From: Hirudo medicinalis | Lineage: Eukaryota; Annelida; Clitellata; Hirudinida; Hirudinidae | Length of the DNA: 64,000 bases | Reading direction: 5' to 3' | Assembly (NCBI GenBank): GCA_011800805.1 | Contig: MPNW01000168.1 | Location: 246,447 to 310,446, forward strand | Shown here: positions 1 through 13,500 of the stretch, piece by piece | Numbering within the stretch: position 1 is the first letter of the stretch | How the letters are laid out: each line of letters opens with the position of its first letter | The notes under the pieces: model-generated | What the model was told of the DNA's origin: nothing | Databases searched by the model: none | Seen by the model: the letters and a program-made list of their open reading frames with translations, nothing else | Translations under genes and position numbers: made by a program

Positions 1-3000
1 ACATTAACATGAGAAGAATAACAAAAAGTTGACTGACTTTTCAAACAGACGCTGATCATTCGACGATTTAAAAAAAGATTCAAAAGACTTGAAGAATATT
101 TTTATAAAAAAAATTCTTTCAAATGTCAACAACAAAACTAAATCACGGATGCAAGAGAAACATGACTTTCTTACGTCAATCTTAACTTATCTTACAAAAC
201 TTAACTTGTCTTTGGGCCTTACCTTGTCTTTGGTCATCCATTGCCATCAAAACAACAAGATTTTTATCGTGTGCGATGGTGTGGCCACGAATTTCAAAGT
301 TAAGAACCTCTTTTCGGGATTGAGAAGTTCAGAAGAACCAAGCAAGACAGCTGTCACGCATACGGGGAACCCAATTATTGTACTGTCAATCCCCTCTGGG
401 ACTAAAAATAGAAGTCAGTTGAAACACGTTCAAGACAAATGTTTATACAGGCACACCTCCCTTAATTGGACTGATTGTTTATGATGGAAGTTCCCATCGG
501 AAGGAAGCACGCCTAATAAAATATCGGACTATCTGGTCAAACTTCAGTGCTTCTATTTGTTACACTCCACGATCGCATTGGAAGCGTTTATTTATTTTTG
601 CCGCCAAAAGGTCGATAAGAGACTAAAACGCCTGCGGCTAAGTAGCAGGAGTGTGAGGTTGCACAACGTGTGGACGACCTGCTGAGTAAACAAGGAATGC
701 AGTTGATTCCAATCACTTCCATGGAAGGATGGACTCCACGAACAGATGCTTCACAGCGACGGAGAGAATTATTTTCCGAACATTAAACAAAATATTATTT
801 AACAATTTCACGCACTTTGATAAATTTAAGTGGCTTATTTGCGTTCAATTAATTAAAAGAAATGTTGGTTTCAATTCAACCAACCATGCAATCATTCATT
901 TCATGCCCTTCCACCTTGTTTATACATTCTAATATGTCTCATACCATACTCTTTTCTCTACAGATTGCGAATATTCTTGTGAAATTGTGATGGTGTTATG
1001 ATAATGATAGTAGCAGAGAACTTAGGACTTGAAAGATGCATTAATAGATCTTAAATCACGTTTGTAAGTTTATTTAAAATTTATTCAAACCACACTGGTT
1101 GAAGGAACAAAAATGCATAAAGTAGGATGCAAGAGGCTTCGTCGAGCGAAAATGACAGGCGGGAAATTGTTGGTGACAACGGTGACACCAGTCTTATTTA
1201 ATACGTCCAGACGCACAACATGTGAACCCGGGAGACAGTGAGACATGAGTGATGATCTTGGCACAAGCCCCTGGAACTGACCACGGACGAAGGTCAAAGC
1301 GAGGATGCGACGTCACCGATGTGTCACGTGGAGAGGTGAGCAGGGATCAAGTGCATCCCTAATTTCAAGTCCTATCCATCCACACGATGATGATGATGAT
1401 GGATGATATTTGTAAGTTTACACTTCAATTGTTAACGCTGATGACGATGACGACGCCTACTATGATGACGACGACGACGACGATGGTGACGATGATGCTG
1501 CTGCTGCTGATGATGATGACGATGATGATGATGATGATGATGATGATGACTGTATGGACGATTTCGATAAATGACTATCGAGCAGGGAGATAACGGCAGC
1601 GATGATTATCACATTAAATGAAGAATTGCTTCCTAATCAAAACAATCTCCCGGAGTTGGAATGAAACATTTTCCAGAGAAGGAATCATCCAGGAAGGGAG
1701 TGGAACAGGTTGTTTTTTAATTAGAGACACTCGCTCCATCTCGAATTGAGACGCTCTTAAACAGACTTGTAAACTTCACTGCCTCCTCGGCCGAACAACT
1801 TACCGCTTTCATGTGAGAATTGTGGCCAATTATTATTGGACCCGATGATCTCGAATCTGATACTTTTTACGAATTGCTTCTCCCCGGTGTCGTCATGTGA
1901 CTGCCTTCTAAATGCATTCTTCCAGCTGGAAATAAATGTTCCGGTGCATCCTTTGCTAACTTTTCTGGAAAGCACCTGGAACTTGATGCGGATGTTAGTC
2001 GTACCAGAACCCGAGAGAGTGTTCAGCTGCACCGAAAGCGATGATTCCCTCGGAACAATAATGACCTGCGAGTTCAGTTTGAAGGAGAAAATCCATCTCT
2101 TTAGCGCTCCATCTCTCCATGTTGTTCACTGTGAGTGGCAACAAACAGAACTCGATATCTTCGGAATGTGCTCTCCAAATGCTTGCACGGAGGCCTCTTT
2201 GTTGATGCCTCTCAAAAAGTAACCACGGTCGCTTTTTATGAGGACAAAGTCGAGTGGCCTGCAGACGCTCTGAGTTTCCCTCCCCCGGATGGAACCACCA
2301 TCTTTTCCACCAAGGTTGTTGCTCGGTGGAGTCATTTTTCCGGGGGAATGAATCGCCGTGTCGGATGCTTCCATGGGAGGTCAACCAAGCGTGACGTTAC
2401 GACACAAGCACCTTGCGTAAGATTTTTTACGCCAACTTCTGACATCCGATGTAGGAACTTTCACACGTGTTTACACTGAACGCGTAGCAGATGTTACGCA
2501 TGCTTGAACATCAACTCCTCTCTCCTCCTCCGCATCTCTCCTCAAAACAACTTTTTCCAACAAAGGCCATCAAAATCTGTCAACGAAGCATGGGCACTGT
2601 CGTATTAAGTTACCGCCAAAACTTTTTCTCGTTACTTTTATTTCAGCTTGAGTCATTTTCACCAATTTCTGTGGTTTTCGGGACTAGTTTTCTTTCGCCA
2701 CGTTGAAGAGTGGAAGAGATTCAAATCCAAGAAGGGCACCATCATCATCATCATCACCATTGCCATAATAATCACCATCATCATCATCATCATCATCAAA
2801 ACGGTGTTGATCATTTGGTACTTCTCCAAACATCCACTCGCGATGGGATGCAAGAGTTAAAAGTTGTTCGAAGCACTTAAAATCTCCCTTGCTGTGCAGC
2901 CAAACAACTTCTGCCGATGACAGGTGACGTCATCGTTACGTCACAAGTACCTGCCCAGTGATGAATAGCTTTAGGTTCCGCGAATGACAAATTCTTATCG

Positions 3001-4057
3001 AAGAAATAGTCGGAGCAGCACACCGGCCGAAGAATTTATATACCGACGATGTCAACAGACACGCTTTGGACTCCACCTTCGATCTGCTAGGAACCAATGA
3101 GAAAGTGGCTTTCATAAGGACGTCCAATCGCGTTGAAGCGTGTTAAAGTTGTAAGCCGCCATATGGTGAACGAGACTGATTTCTGAGTTTGAAAAGCGTG
3201 GAAGTCCTTTTAAGTTTTTAAACGTCTCGTATTTTGTCTGATATTTAACTGGAGGAAAACAATTACGGACGTACGAGTTGCTTGTCCTGCGTCTCGAAGG
3301 ATGACAAATTGATGCCAGACTCGGTGTCCAAAGAAAACTCCGTATTTTAAGCCCTTGGACTCGTGGAAATCTAGGCGAATAAGGGTGAGTTTGTCGAATT
3401 TTGTAGGATTCTTTTTGTTGCTTTCAACTCGTCATTAAGTGCTGAGGACGTGACAGTTGCAGTCGCTAAAACTCGTAAAACGTGGGTTTGGCACGCACAG
3501 CCGAGTGGATAAAATTACAAACTCACTCGAGATTCCAACGAAACGAGCCAAAGTTCGTCCTGAAAAGTATGAAGAGTCGAAGAACCTCAAATTGTGAACA
3601 TTTTCCGAGCAGCTTGAAATGCCATTGATGAGGGATTTCATTGAAGTTCTTAATAACCGAGAGAGGATTAGCGTAATGTCTTTAATGTCTTTGCATTCGC
3701 AATTCTCAGACGTCCGAGGGAAGCGTGTTGTTCATTTTTGCGGGTTCATAAAGCTGCTAAGTATGTCCTGTCACAGAGGATTTTCGTGTCATTCACACGT
3801 ACGCAGTGACCGCTGAAACTGAAAGTAACAAAAAATGTGCTAAGGATGTCCGACAACAACAACAACAACAACAACGACGACAACAACAACAACAACCCAC
3901 CATCAACAATCGATGTCTTTACTTCAACAGTTTCATCATCTTTTTTTTAGGGAAATTCATTCAATTTCGACTTGAAATTTCTGAGTTTATTTTTCGTCAG
4001 TTCGTGAGGTGCAGACATCTGATAGATATATTGCTGTCGAGTTTTTGCGTGGTGGAT

Positions 4058-4147
4058 CTGTGGTGTGTTGTTGGTGTGTTGTTGGTGGTCTGTGGTGTGT
4101 TGTTGGTGGGTCTGTGGTGAGTTGTTGGTGGTCTGTGGTGTGTTGTT
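4058..4147. repeat. GT-rich tandem repeat
   Basis: A short GT-rich motif with the core TGTGGTGTGTTGTTGGTG recurs about four times with small changes. On the minus strand it gives Thr/Gln/His-rich low-complexity translation, which I do not regard as coding. Confidence 0.7.
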
Positions 4148-4444
4148 GAGGTTTTTTATTATCAACACCCTCCTTTTTCGTTGCATCTGTCATCATCAGG
4201 AACATTCATAATTATAAAGATGTTTACACGTAATAATAATAATAATAATAATAATAAAATTAATAATTATCATTATAAATAATTATCTATTATAAATGGA
4301 TATAAATTATTAAAAAAATAATTATGTAATAACAAGCATTTTTAAACTGGCTTCATCAGTCAAACTTATTTTTTATCCATTATAATTAATTTTAACATTT
4401 ACGACCTTCAAATCAAGCCAGTTACTTGCCCTCAAAGAACTGGG

Positions 4445-4585
4445 CGATTAGGACGGTGCTCCCTCAAACGGACTCGAACCCGTGCTGCCATCGCGAGAGG
4501 TCTCGCTTGGTCCAAAAACATCAAACCACGCGAGAGCGCAATGATCCCCGAGTTCAGGAGCTCTCGAGTTTAAAGCTCGAATGCG
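4445..4585 (-). repeat. possible tRNA-like dispersed element with a pol III B-box
   Basis: The minus strand at 4470-4480 reads GGTTCGAGTCC, a perfect match to the tRNA T-arm/B-box consensus. The flanking bases do not fold into a full tRNA: the sequence after the T-arm has no complementary 5' acceptor strand at the right distance. The adjacent stretch at about 4538-4570 resembles 19650-19685 over roughly 30 bases, so this may be a dispersed repeat of tRNA origin. A chance B-box match cannot be excluded. Confidence 0.3.
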
Positions 4586-4875
4586 ATTTAGGAAAAGGTG
4601 GAAGTTGGAAAACTTTAAAGGTGAAAAGAGCACGGTCGACCTACGAATGGCACGGAGAATGACGTGTTCTTGGGAGGGGTTCTTGGGACAGACAGACATG
4701 CACACGCACTTTCTGTTTTGTAATATAGATTTATTAACATTACCATTACATGATCAATTATATCAAAATGATTGTTGATGAGTTGGAATCAAAAGATTAG
4801 CATGCATTGTTGTACAACTTATTGTCATGGTTGAGATATTGTGTAAGTCATTAAATGGAATACAATCCCATCTGA

Positions 4876-5374
4876 AATGAACGAACGAATGGATGAATGA
4901 ATGAACGAACGAATGAATGAATGAATGAATGAACGAACGAACGAATGGATGAATGAATGAACGAACGAACGAACGAATGGATGAATGAATGAACGAACGA
5001 ACGAATGGATGAATGAATGAATGAATGAATGAATGAATGAATGAATGAATGAATGAATGAATGAATGAATGAATGAATGAATGAATGAATGAATGAATGA
5101 ATGAATGAATGAATAATGAATGAATGAATGANATGGACCTAATACTGGACAACAACATCAACAACGACAACAACAACAACAACAGCAACAACAACAACAC
5201 CAACAACAAGATAGCATCGATAGAATACAGCGCAACGACACCTCTCAAAGAATCATCGAACGAACGAACGAATGAATGAATGAATGAATGAACGAATGAA
5301 TGAATGAACGAACGAACGAATGAATGAATGAACGAATGAATGAATGAATGAACGAACGAATGAATGAATGAATG
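4876..5374. repeat. GAAT/GAAC tetranucleotide arrays
   Basis: Two long arrays of GAAT with interspersed GAAC blocks lie at about 4876-5131 and 5262-5374. Between them is a short ACAACA-rich insert. A single N at 5132 sits at the end of the first array and marks an uncertain assembly join, so the true array length is unknown. The apparent 161-residue minus-strand frame of repeated FIHS is only a translation of this repeat. Confidence 0.95.
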
Positions 5375-5485
5375 AAATGAACGTTCGCAGATGCAACAAA
5401 TGAACTCATAGTGGAGTTTATTTACGCAACTTCATGAACTTGGCACCGTTTCATAAATACAAACCTAAAATTAAGAGTTGTCTCG

Positions 5486-5600
5486 GGATGACGACGACGA
5501 CGACGACGATGATGATGATGATGATGATGATAGCTGCGCGACAGTGTTGATGATGCTGTTGATGCTGCTGATGATGATGATGATGATGGTGATGGTGGTA
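5486..5600. repeat. GAC/GAT trinucleotide repeat
   Basis: A run of GAC then GAT trinucleotides, followed by an imperfect GAT/GCT continuation. It would encode poly-Asp, but no supporting gene structure is present, so it is treated as simple repeat. Confidence 0.85.
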
Positions 5601-5953
5601 GGCATTACGATGATGATAAGTAGACGCTGTCGGTTTATTGATAACGGATCGAGCGGAGATGTAAACGAGTTATCAACTTTTTATTTGCATTCGCGGTGGG
5701 GTTTCAACATATGCTTCTCGGTTTAATCATGCATGACCAGTTGATCATTTCTCTCCTTTTGAAATAAATTTGAATAACTTCCTAACTTGTTGTCTTCTTT
5801 AACTTCAGCAGTAGCACCAACCATACCAACAGCAAATACCGGCAACAACAACATCAAATACCAGCAACAACACCACTACCAGCAACAACAACACCACTAC
5901 CAACAGCATAAACACGCTGCGTCGAAATCATCAAGTCTCAACGTCAACCAACC

Positions 5954-7414
5954 ATGATTCTGGAAACTCAAGCCAGAACCACAGAGTCGATCCGAGTCTC
6001 CTCGGACAAGTTCACCTCCAGAAGCAGTTTCCACGACAGGAAGAGCACGAGGAGAGATGCCTGTTGTCACGGATGCGGGGAGCTGATCCTGGATCGCGAG
6101 GTTCTGACAGCCGGAGGACTGCAGTGGCACAGTTCAATGCAGTGTCTGAGATGCGATGAGTGCGGGGATTCGCTTCAATTTGGATCGAGGTGCGTCGTCA
6201 ATGAAGACAAGATATTCTGCTGTCAGGATCATAAGAGGTGAGTGTCAACAAATATTTGTGCGTTTCAACAGATATTTGTGTGTTTCAACAGATATTTGTG
6301 TGTTTCACCAGATATTTGTGTGTTTCAACAGATATTTGTGTGTTTCACCAGATATTTGTGTGTTTCAACAGATATTTGTGTGTTTCAACAGATATTTGTG
6401 TGTTTCAACAAATATTTGTGTGTTTCAACAGATATTTGTGTGTTTCAACAGATATTTGTGTGTTTCAACAGATATTTGTGTGTTTCAACAGATATTTGTG
6501 TGTTTCAACAGATATTTGTGTGTTTCAACAGATATTTATGGGCTCTGCCACTTCAGTTGTTATTAAAATTGCTCAGCAATAAATTGATTTGTTTAGATGG
6601 TGACATTTGTTAGCAATAAAAGTATTACTGTTGTCATCGTAGTCGTCATCATTGATTTTTTACTACTACTGCTACTACTACTACTACTAATAAAAATTAT
6701 TATTATTAAATATTATTAAATATGATAATAATAATAATAATAAGTATAATTAATATTATAATAATATATAATATATTATATATAATAATAATTATTATTA
6801 TATATTATTATAATTAATTATAATAATATATATTATTATATATTATATATTATTATAATATTAATAATAGTTATTATTATCGTCATTGTTGTTGTGGATA
6901 TTTATTTGTCGGTGCAGAAAATACATTTGATTTGATCACAAATTAATTTAATTGAATGATTTTTGATTGAATTTGAGACAACACGTGGACAAGAGCAGTT
7001 CACTGGAGCATTAGGACATGTTATGACGTGGGAATTATGCTCAAGTAACTAAGCCATGTAATTCTCATGTTGTACATGTGTACTTCATTTATACAGCGCC
7101 ATTTGCATAGCGTCATAGCTTTTTGTTAACCATTTATATAGCGCTCCTTCCCAAGGGCGCTTGTGGCAGTGCAGGCTGGGTTTCGAACACGACGCATTAC
7201 GACTGTTGCCATTGCCGCCGTATGCAGGAACGTAACCCACTCAACCAACCTGCAATGAGTTATGCTTAATAGGAGACCGTTAATGAATGGGTTTTCACTG
7301 TATTTCCATTGATTTGTTATTAATTATTTTTAATTATTTTAATTCCGTCAATATGTAGCTTGAAATAAACCTGGAGTAATGTATATTAATAAATGTAGTC
7401 CACTTGCAAGACAC

Positions 7415-7445
<31 letters not shown>

Positions 7446-9928
7446 TGCACACACACACACGAGGCACTTTATCGTGATCGTCATCAGGGACTCCTGTTAC
7501 AAGCATATGTCGGAGGAGATAAAATGAGCTCTTATCAGTCAACTTGTTCTGATATGAAAATGATGCTCACCGCTCAATCGGTCACTCAATCGGTCACGCT
7601 AAACTCCCTCAACGATTGAAAGACAAACCAAAGGAGGTTGAAATCTCCCTCGTTGCCAATTATTTTATGATTTCAGAGACAAGTTTCGTGGGAAGCTGAG
7701 TTTGAAATCGACGTTTTGTTTAAGTTGGCAGTGGAATCAGGGACAAAAAAATGAATGAATGAATGAATGAATGAATGAATGAGTGAGTGAGTGAGTGAGT
7801 GAGTGAGTGAGTGAGTGAGTGAAAATGCGAGTGAAAATGACGTCACCTCTGGCACGATGCCAACGAATAATTGAAATATTTAAAACAAGAATTCTTGGTT
7901 CCTTCCTATTTCATTCTTTCTTCAGTTTTGTTTGGGCAGATGCTACTGAAACTGACTAAATGGGTTGAAAGTTGAGGATGGGTTTAATTGAAAAGATGGG
8001 TTGATGGTTGAAAATAGATTGAAGGTATTGAAAGTTGAGGATGGGTTTGGTTGAAAAAAATAGATTTGATTGAAGATGTTGAAAGTTGAGGATGGGTTTG
8101 GTTGAAAGTGGGTTGGTGATTGTTTGTTGGTTGAACTTCTAAAATGCGTGCATAAGGAGATGTGCGGTTGTGCTCTTGTGCGGTTGTGTTGATGCGTCTG
8201 AAGATTAATTGGATGTCTCCATCGTGCAAACTCTTCACATAATTTATGTGATCGCTGTATTTATTTGTCCCTTTTAACGTCTCTTTGTTGAATATTGATT
8301 TATACTTTTTTATTTTTAACATTAATTTATTTAAAAATATTAAAAACAAACATTTTCTTGTAATTAATTGGAATTTATTCTTAAATTACAATATTTATTA
8401 AAATCTACATCAGCACTGATTGAAACATTCGTTGAATGCGATCTTGCAGGTTGTCGAATTAAGGGGAATTGACAAATATTTAGATATTATTATATTTATT
8501 ATTTATTATTTTAATTTATTATTATTATTATTTTTACAATTTAATATTCGATTTAATAATAATAATTGTAATTTAATAATTAAATCATTAATTCCGATGT
8601 CGCATTTTCGCTGTTTTGCGTAAATCGTACATAATTGTATTTTGTCCTGCATTGCACTCAGAGTTGACGTGGGTTGTCGCAAATTTCGAACTGAGAACAG
8701 AATTGAAAGTGATATCTTCATAAACTCTAAAACAAGTGCAACACCTGCTGCATCGAGGCCAGGTGTGTGCTATTTCTCGACACTCCGATCACCCGACCGT
8801 GTCACAGGGCAACCAAGCATGAAGGAAAGAGGCATCCAAACTTGCCAAGGAATGCACGCTCTTGGAAAAAATCCATAGACTGGAATTTAGGCGTGAACAA
8901 CGTTCGATTGAAGACCTCGCATGAACTTTGAACTTTCTAAGGTCGTCCGTTGCCCCCTGCTCAGAATTTGTAGTCGGCCGTCTCGTCGGAGAGGTACGTC
9001 GATCATACGTGATTTCAGCTCCTCACTGGGGGGCATCCACGCACCTTTTGTCACGCTTGTTTGAATAAAGTGGCGCCCATGGAGAGCCGAGTCATCAGCT
9101 AAGAAGTGACTGCCATTGTAGGTTGTTTGGATTTGAAGTGCACTCCTTCAAAATGGATTCAACGTTGCTCGAACAACAGTCGAAATACGGTGGAAGTACG
9201 GTCGAACAATGACAGTAAAATGTTCGAACAATGGATGAAAAGTGGACGAACGAGAAATAAAAAGTCTCTGCCGCGGGAGGTTCTTCTTTCAAGTTTCACA
9301 CTCCGATGATTTGGAATGTGGAGAGGTTGTCCGACTTTGTTCTTCTCTGGAGTCAAGCATTCTCGAGAGTTCGGCCAATTACTCAGACTCGGAGACGACG
9401 ATGACGTTGCCGTGCGACGATCGAGATTCTGAGAAAGTGGAGGTTTTCAAAAATGTTTGAAAATGTGAAAATTAAGACCCAAATCAGCAGCCAGCGCGTT
9501 CCAGTCTTCAGACAGATGTCTTCAACGCGTCTAAAGGTGCTGGGAAGCGGATAACGACAGCCTAATTGCAGCATAAAAACATCTTGCGATCTTTAATTTG
9601 GGAAAAATTAGAAGAAAACTGGAAACTAATTAGAAATGGATTCTCAGGCAGGAATGGCCTCTCAGAAGTTGCTGATGGAAAACTACGTTGCTTTATGACC
9701 TCCGTTATTGGATGCACGACTCCCGTTGAGGGAAGTTTGCATGGATTGACATCAATAAGGATGGACGCCAGTATTTGTCACTTTCACCAACTTCTGCGTT
9801 TCATCGATTTTAAGTGATTATTTTCATTAATTCTTTATAGATTTCTGCTGAAAATCGTTTGTAATTGTACGTTACATGTTGGCGAATCAACACACAAGTC
9901 TTCGCCGAGATTGTTACATAAATAATAA

Positions 9929-9971
<43 letters not shown>

Positions 9972-9973
9972 CG

Positions 9974-10013
<40 letters not shown>

Positions 10014-10409
10014 TAATAATAATAATAATAATAATAATAGTTAATGTAATCATCAGCTAAGACAACAATCAATGGATGCTCACACANNNNNNNNNNNNNN
10101 NNNNNNNNNNNNNNNNNNNNNNNNNNNNNNNNNNNNNNNNNNNNNNNNNNNNNNNNNNNNNNNNNNNNNNNNNNNNNNNNNNNNNNNNNNNNNNNNNNNN
10201 NNNNNNNNNNNNNNNNNNNNNNNNNNNNNNNNNNNNNNNNNNNNNNNNNNNNNNNNNNNNNNNNNNNNNNNNNNNNNNNNNNNNNNNNNNNNNNNNNNNN
10301 NNNNNNNNNNNNNNNNNNNNNNNNNNNNNNNNNNNNNNNNNNNNNNNNNNNNNNNNNNNNNNNNNNNNNNNNNNNNNNNNNNNNNNTAATAATAATAATA
10401 ATAATAACG

Positions 10410-10489
<80 letters not shown>

Positions 10490-10503
10490 TAATAATAAGA
10501 ATG

Positions 10504-10578
<75 letters not shown>

Positions 10579-13500
10579 TCAAACAATAACCAATGCTCGA
10601 GTTAAATGAATCACTGCTTAATTTCAAACAGCTTTTCCTCCAACAAATTTAAAAAATAATTTATTGATAAATTTCCTTCAAAAGCTAAAATTTGGTCTCT
10701 AAATCATTTTGTCTCCTGGCTGGCATAAAACAACATTAATATAGCCACTGTCATGCATCTGGTTCCCATCTTCGTTGTATTTCAAAAGCTTTCAGATCAT
10801 CATCGTCATCATCATCATCACCATCATCATCATCACCGTCGACGTCGTCCACAATAAAACACGATGACGTGGAATTGCTTTCCATCTGGAAACTCACTCC
10901 AGGAAGCAAGATGACTTGATATGTTCTCCTGAGTCGTTCGTTCACTCAGCTTCAATTTGTTTCTTTTGTTGACGTCACTGGTTGACCTCGACTCAACCTA
11001 ATTGTGACCATCCCTCGAATGCTTCGATCATGTCACGCTGAATTAATGCCAAGAAAGAGTGATTCACATGCACGAATAATTAGGGAACCCTTTCTTTGAT
11101 TGGTTGGCACTTAATCGTCTTTCATACGTATTTATTCATCGGCACCTTTATAAGTCTAATCTTTATTTGCAATCACTCTGAATATTATGAGCAAGTATTA
11201 ATATTACTATTATTGTTATTATTATTAACTATTATTCATACCCACGATGCCATTAACGCTAAGATCGCTGCTATTAATGGTGTCGCTACAAATGACTCTA
11301 AAGATCGTTATCATGAACGACGTCGACACGAGAGGGATTAAGAGTTGAGGATTTGTAAAGTGCGACCATTTCATGTCACAAGGAAAACAAACAAACACTC
11401 GATGCACTCCTTTCTGATTAAGATGTGAAAGCTCACTCGTCTGGCATTGTTGTCACGATACAACGCACTCAACCGTTTGTCACTCAAACTTTTTCTGCTT
11501 GAAAGAAGTCTCTCCAACAATTGAAGAGTTTACTTCGCTGATGCGTAAACAATACTTCACACGTCCATCATTTTCATTCTCACTGACAAAGAAGCTACCA
11601 TCGACTTTTATTAAAAAAGCATCACTTGCTAACGATTGATTTTGAGTCGACATCCCTGACATCGATTTCAATTCGCGAAATAGACAGAAATTTGATCGAT
11701 TGGAATGTGATTCGACTTCAACAAATCCCCTTTCGTTTGCAGGCTGTTTGGCAAGAGATGCAAAAAGTGCGATGTTTTCATATCTCCCGATGAATTCGTC
11801 GTCTGCACAAAAGAGCGGGATTTGTTCCACGTCTCTTGCTTCGTGTGTGTAGTTTGCCTGACCAACATATCGTCGGGACAGCAATACGGACAGATGGAAG
11901 GTCGAATTTACTGCAAACCACATTTCGAGTCTCTAGCAGCTTCTCTTCATCTCGAATCTCCGCCATTTTGTATCGATTCAAGTTCGGTGACCACTTCCGT
12001 TCAGCCAATCGTTCACTTCAACACTCCGCCTTCTCTGGATTCAACGACAAATCACAGCCTCCAAGAGTTTGATTTGCAGACCAATCAGAATTCAGGTTAC
12101 AATTATGCAGAAAATGTCAGGTGTCGGCCGAAGAGAAGAAAGACACCGGCAGGCGATTCATTTGTTTTCCCGCCAACGGACCCCTTCGACGAACAATATG
12201 TTTTCCGTGAGTTCTCCAGAGTTTTTTCACTGATGAAAATTCTCGTAAGTTTAATATAAGTTGGACATTAATTATGTAAATATTACACAATGTAAACAGA
12301 ATGCTTTCTGATAATGGAACTGTGCAGTGGGAACAGCTTAAGTTAACACTCGAACAACTGTCCGCTTAGAAAGATGGAGTTCGATTGTTTACTTGTCGAC
12401 AAACGATGCATGAAATACACCGCATCTTGTTAAGTAAAGCTCGTGTGCCAATTCGTTGTTGTTGTTGTTTGTTGAGCAGACGACAGCAATCCAGTCGAAT
12501 TCCTGGCAGGCGAAGAGTTTCAATTCGTGAAGGAGGGCAAATCATTGGTCGGTGTTTACAGCAACAACAGCGTCAACAACTCCAACAGCAGACAGAAACG
12601 TCTCAGGACTTCGTTCAAACATCATCAACTGCGCACGATGAAGAACTACTTCGCTGTCAATCACAACCCCGACGCCAAGGACTTGAAGGAATTGGCGCAG
12701 AAGACTGGTCTGACCAAACGAGTCTTACAGGTAGTTTGCCGACTGGTTGATGTGCTGCATGTTATTGTAGTTAAAATAAATAAATTACAGAAAAATATAT
12801 AAAAATAAATAATAATGCTGGATTAAGTTGTTGCTGAAGTCAATTTATTTCTTCCCATCAACCACTTTGGAGTGCTTCATCTTTAAAACTCTGCTCCATG
12901 GAAGAGAATATTTCCGAGTGTGGAAACTCGTGTAACGATATTACCCACAGTTTCACTTGTTTCTTTGGTTTTGAATTATATCCTGATTTCATATCCTAAT
13001 TTTGGAAGCAATTTGAATAATTAAAATTCAAAATTAATTCATAATTATTCCAAAGTCATTAAAGGGGGCTGAAAAACATTTATTTGATGAAATCGTAATA
13101 ATATAACGCCATGTTTCATCTATCTTCAATAATTGCACACTACATCCTCATTTTGTTGATGCAAGCAAGATATTGGACAAGATATATTCCAAGATATGTC
13201 ATGCATCTGCACATCTGCCTTTCAAGTGAAAGTCTTATGAGCTGCTGATATGGAATAAATTATATATATTATATTATGTTATGTTATGTTATGTTATGTT
13301 ATGTTATGTTATGTTATGTTATGTTATGCTATGTTATGTTATGTTATGTTATGTTATGTTATGTTAATGTTATGTTATGTTACGTTACGTTATNTGTTAT
13401 GTTATGTTATGTTATGTTATGTTATGTTATGTTATGTTATGTTATGTTATGTTATGTTATGTTATGTTATGTTATGTTATGTTATGTTATGTTATGTTAT

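Larger units (their letters stand above)
1..5953. other. gene-poor repeat-rich stretch upstream of the LHX2/9 gene
   Basis: I see no open frame here with a recognisable domain or plausible exon chain. The longer frames are low-complexity or repeat translations. Visible content is (GAT)n tracts near 1387-1545, a (CAT)n tract near 2738-2797, a (CAA)n tract near 3856-3898, a GT-rich tandem repeat near 4058-4147, a (AAT)n run near 4231-4257, and long GAAT/GAAC tetranucleotide arrays at 4876-5374. An upstream exon or promoter of the LHX2/9 gene could lie here, but nothing singles one out. Confidence 0.6.

Noticed and set aside
1836..2479. Overlapping medium-length frames on both strands near 1.8-2.5 kb
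   Set aside because: No domain recognised, no consistent exon chain, and both strands are equally open, as expected for a locally less AT-rich stretch.
4445..4530. tRNA gene on the minus strand
   Set aside because: Only the B-box matches; the acceptor strands do not pair and no plausible anticodon arm could be drawn.
4763..5248. 161-residue minus-strand frame of repeated FIHSF
   Set aside because: Translation of the GAAT/GAAC tetranucleotide array.
6241..6540. CRISPR-like array
   Set aside because: Units are contiguous 20-bp tandem repeats without distinct spacers, in an animal genome intron.
6156..6613. Three overlapping frames with repeated FNRYLCVSTDICVFQQIF
   Set aside because: All three phases of a 20-bp minisatellite are open because the unit has no stop codon. 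The array lies inside an intron just after a donor site.
9914..10627. Long poly-Ile/Tyr/Asn frames across the N gap
   Set aside because: Made of TAA/TAAA microsatellite and undefined bases.
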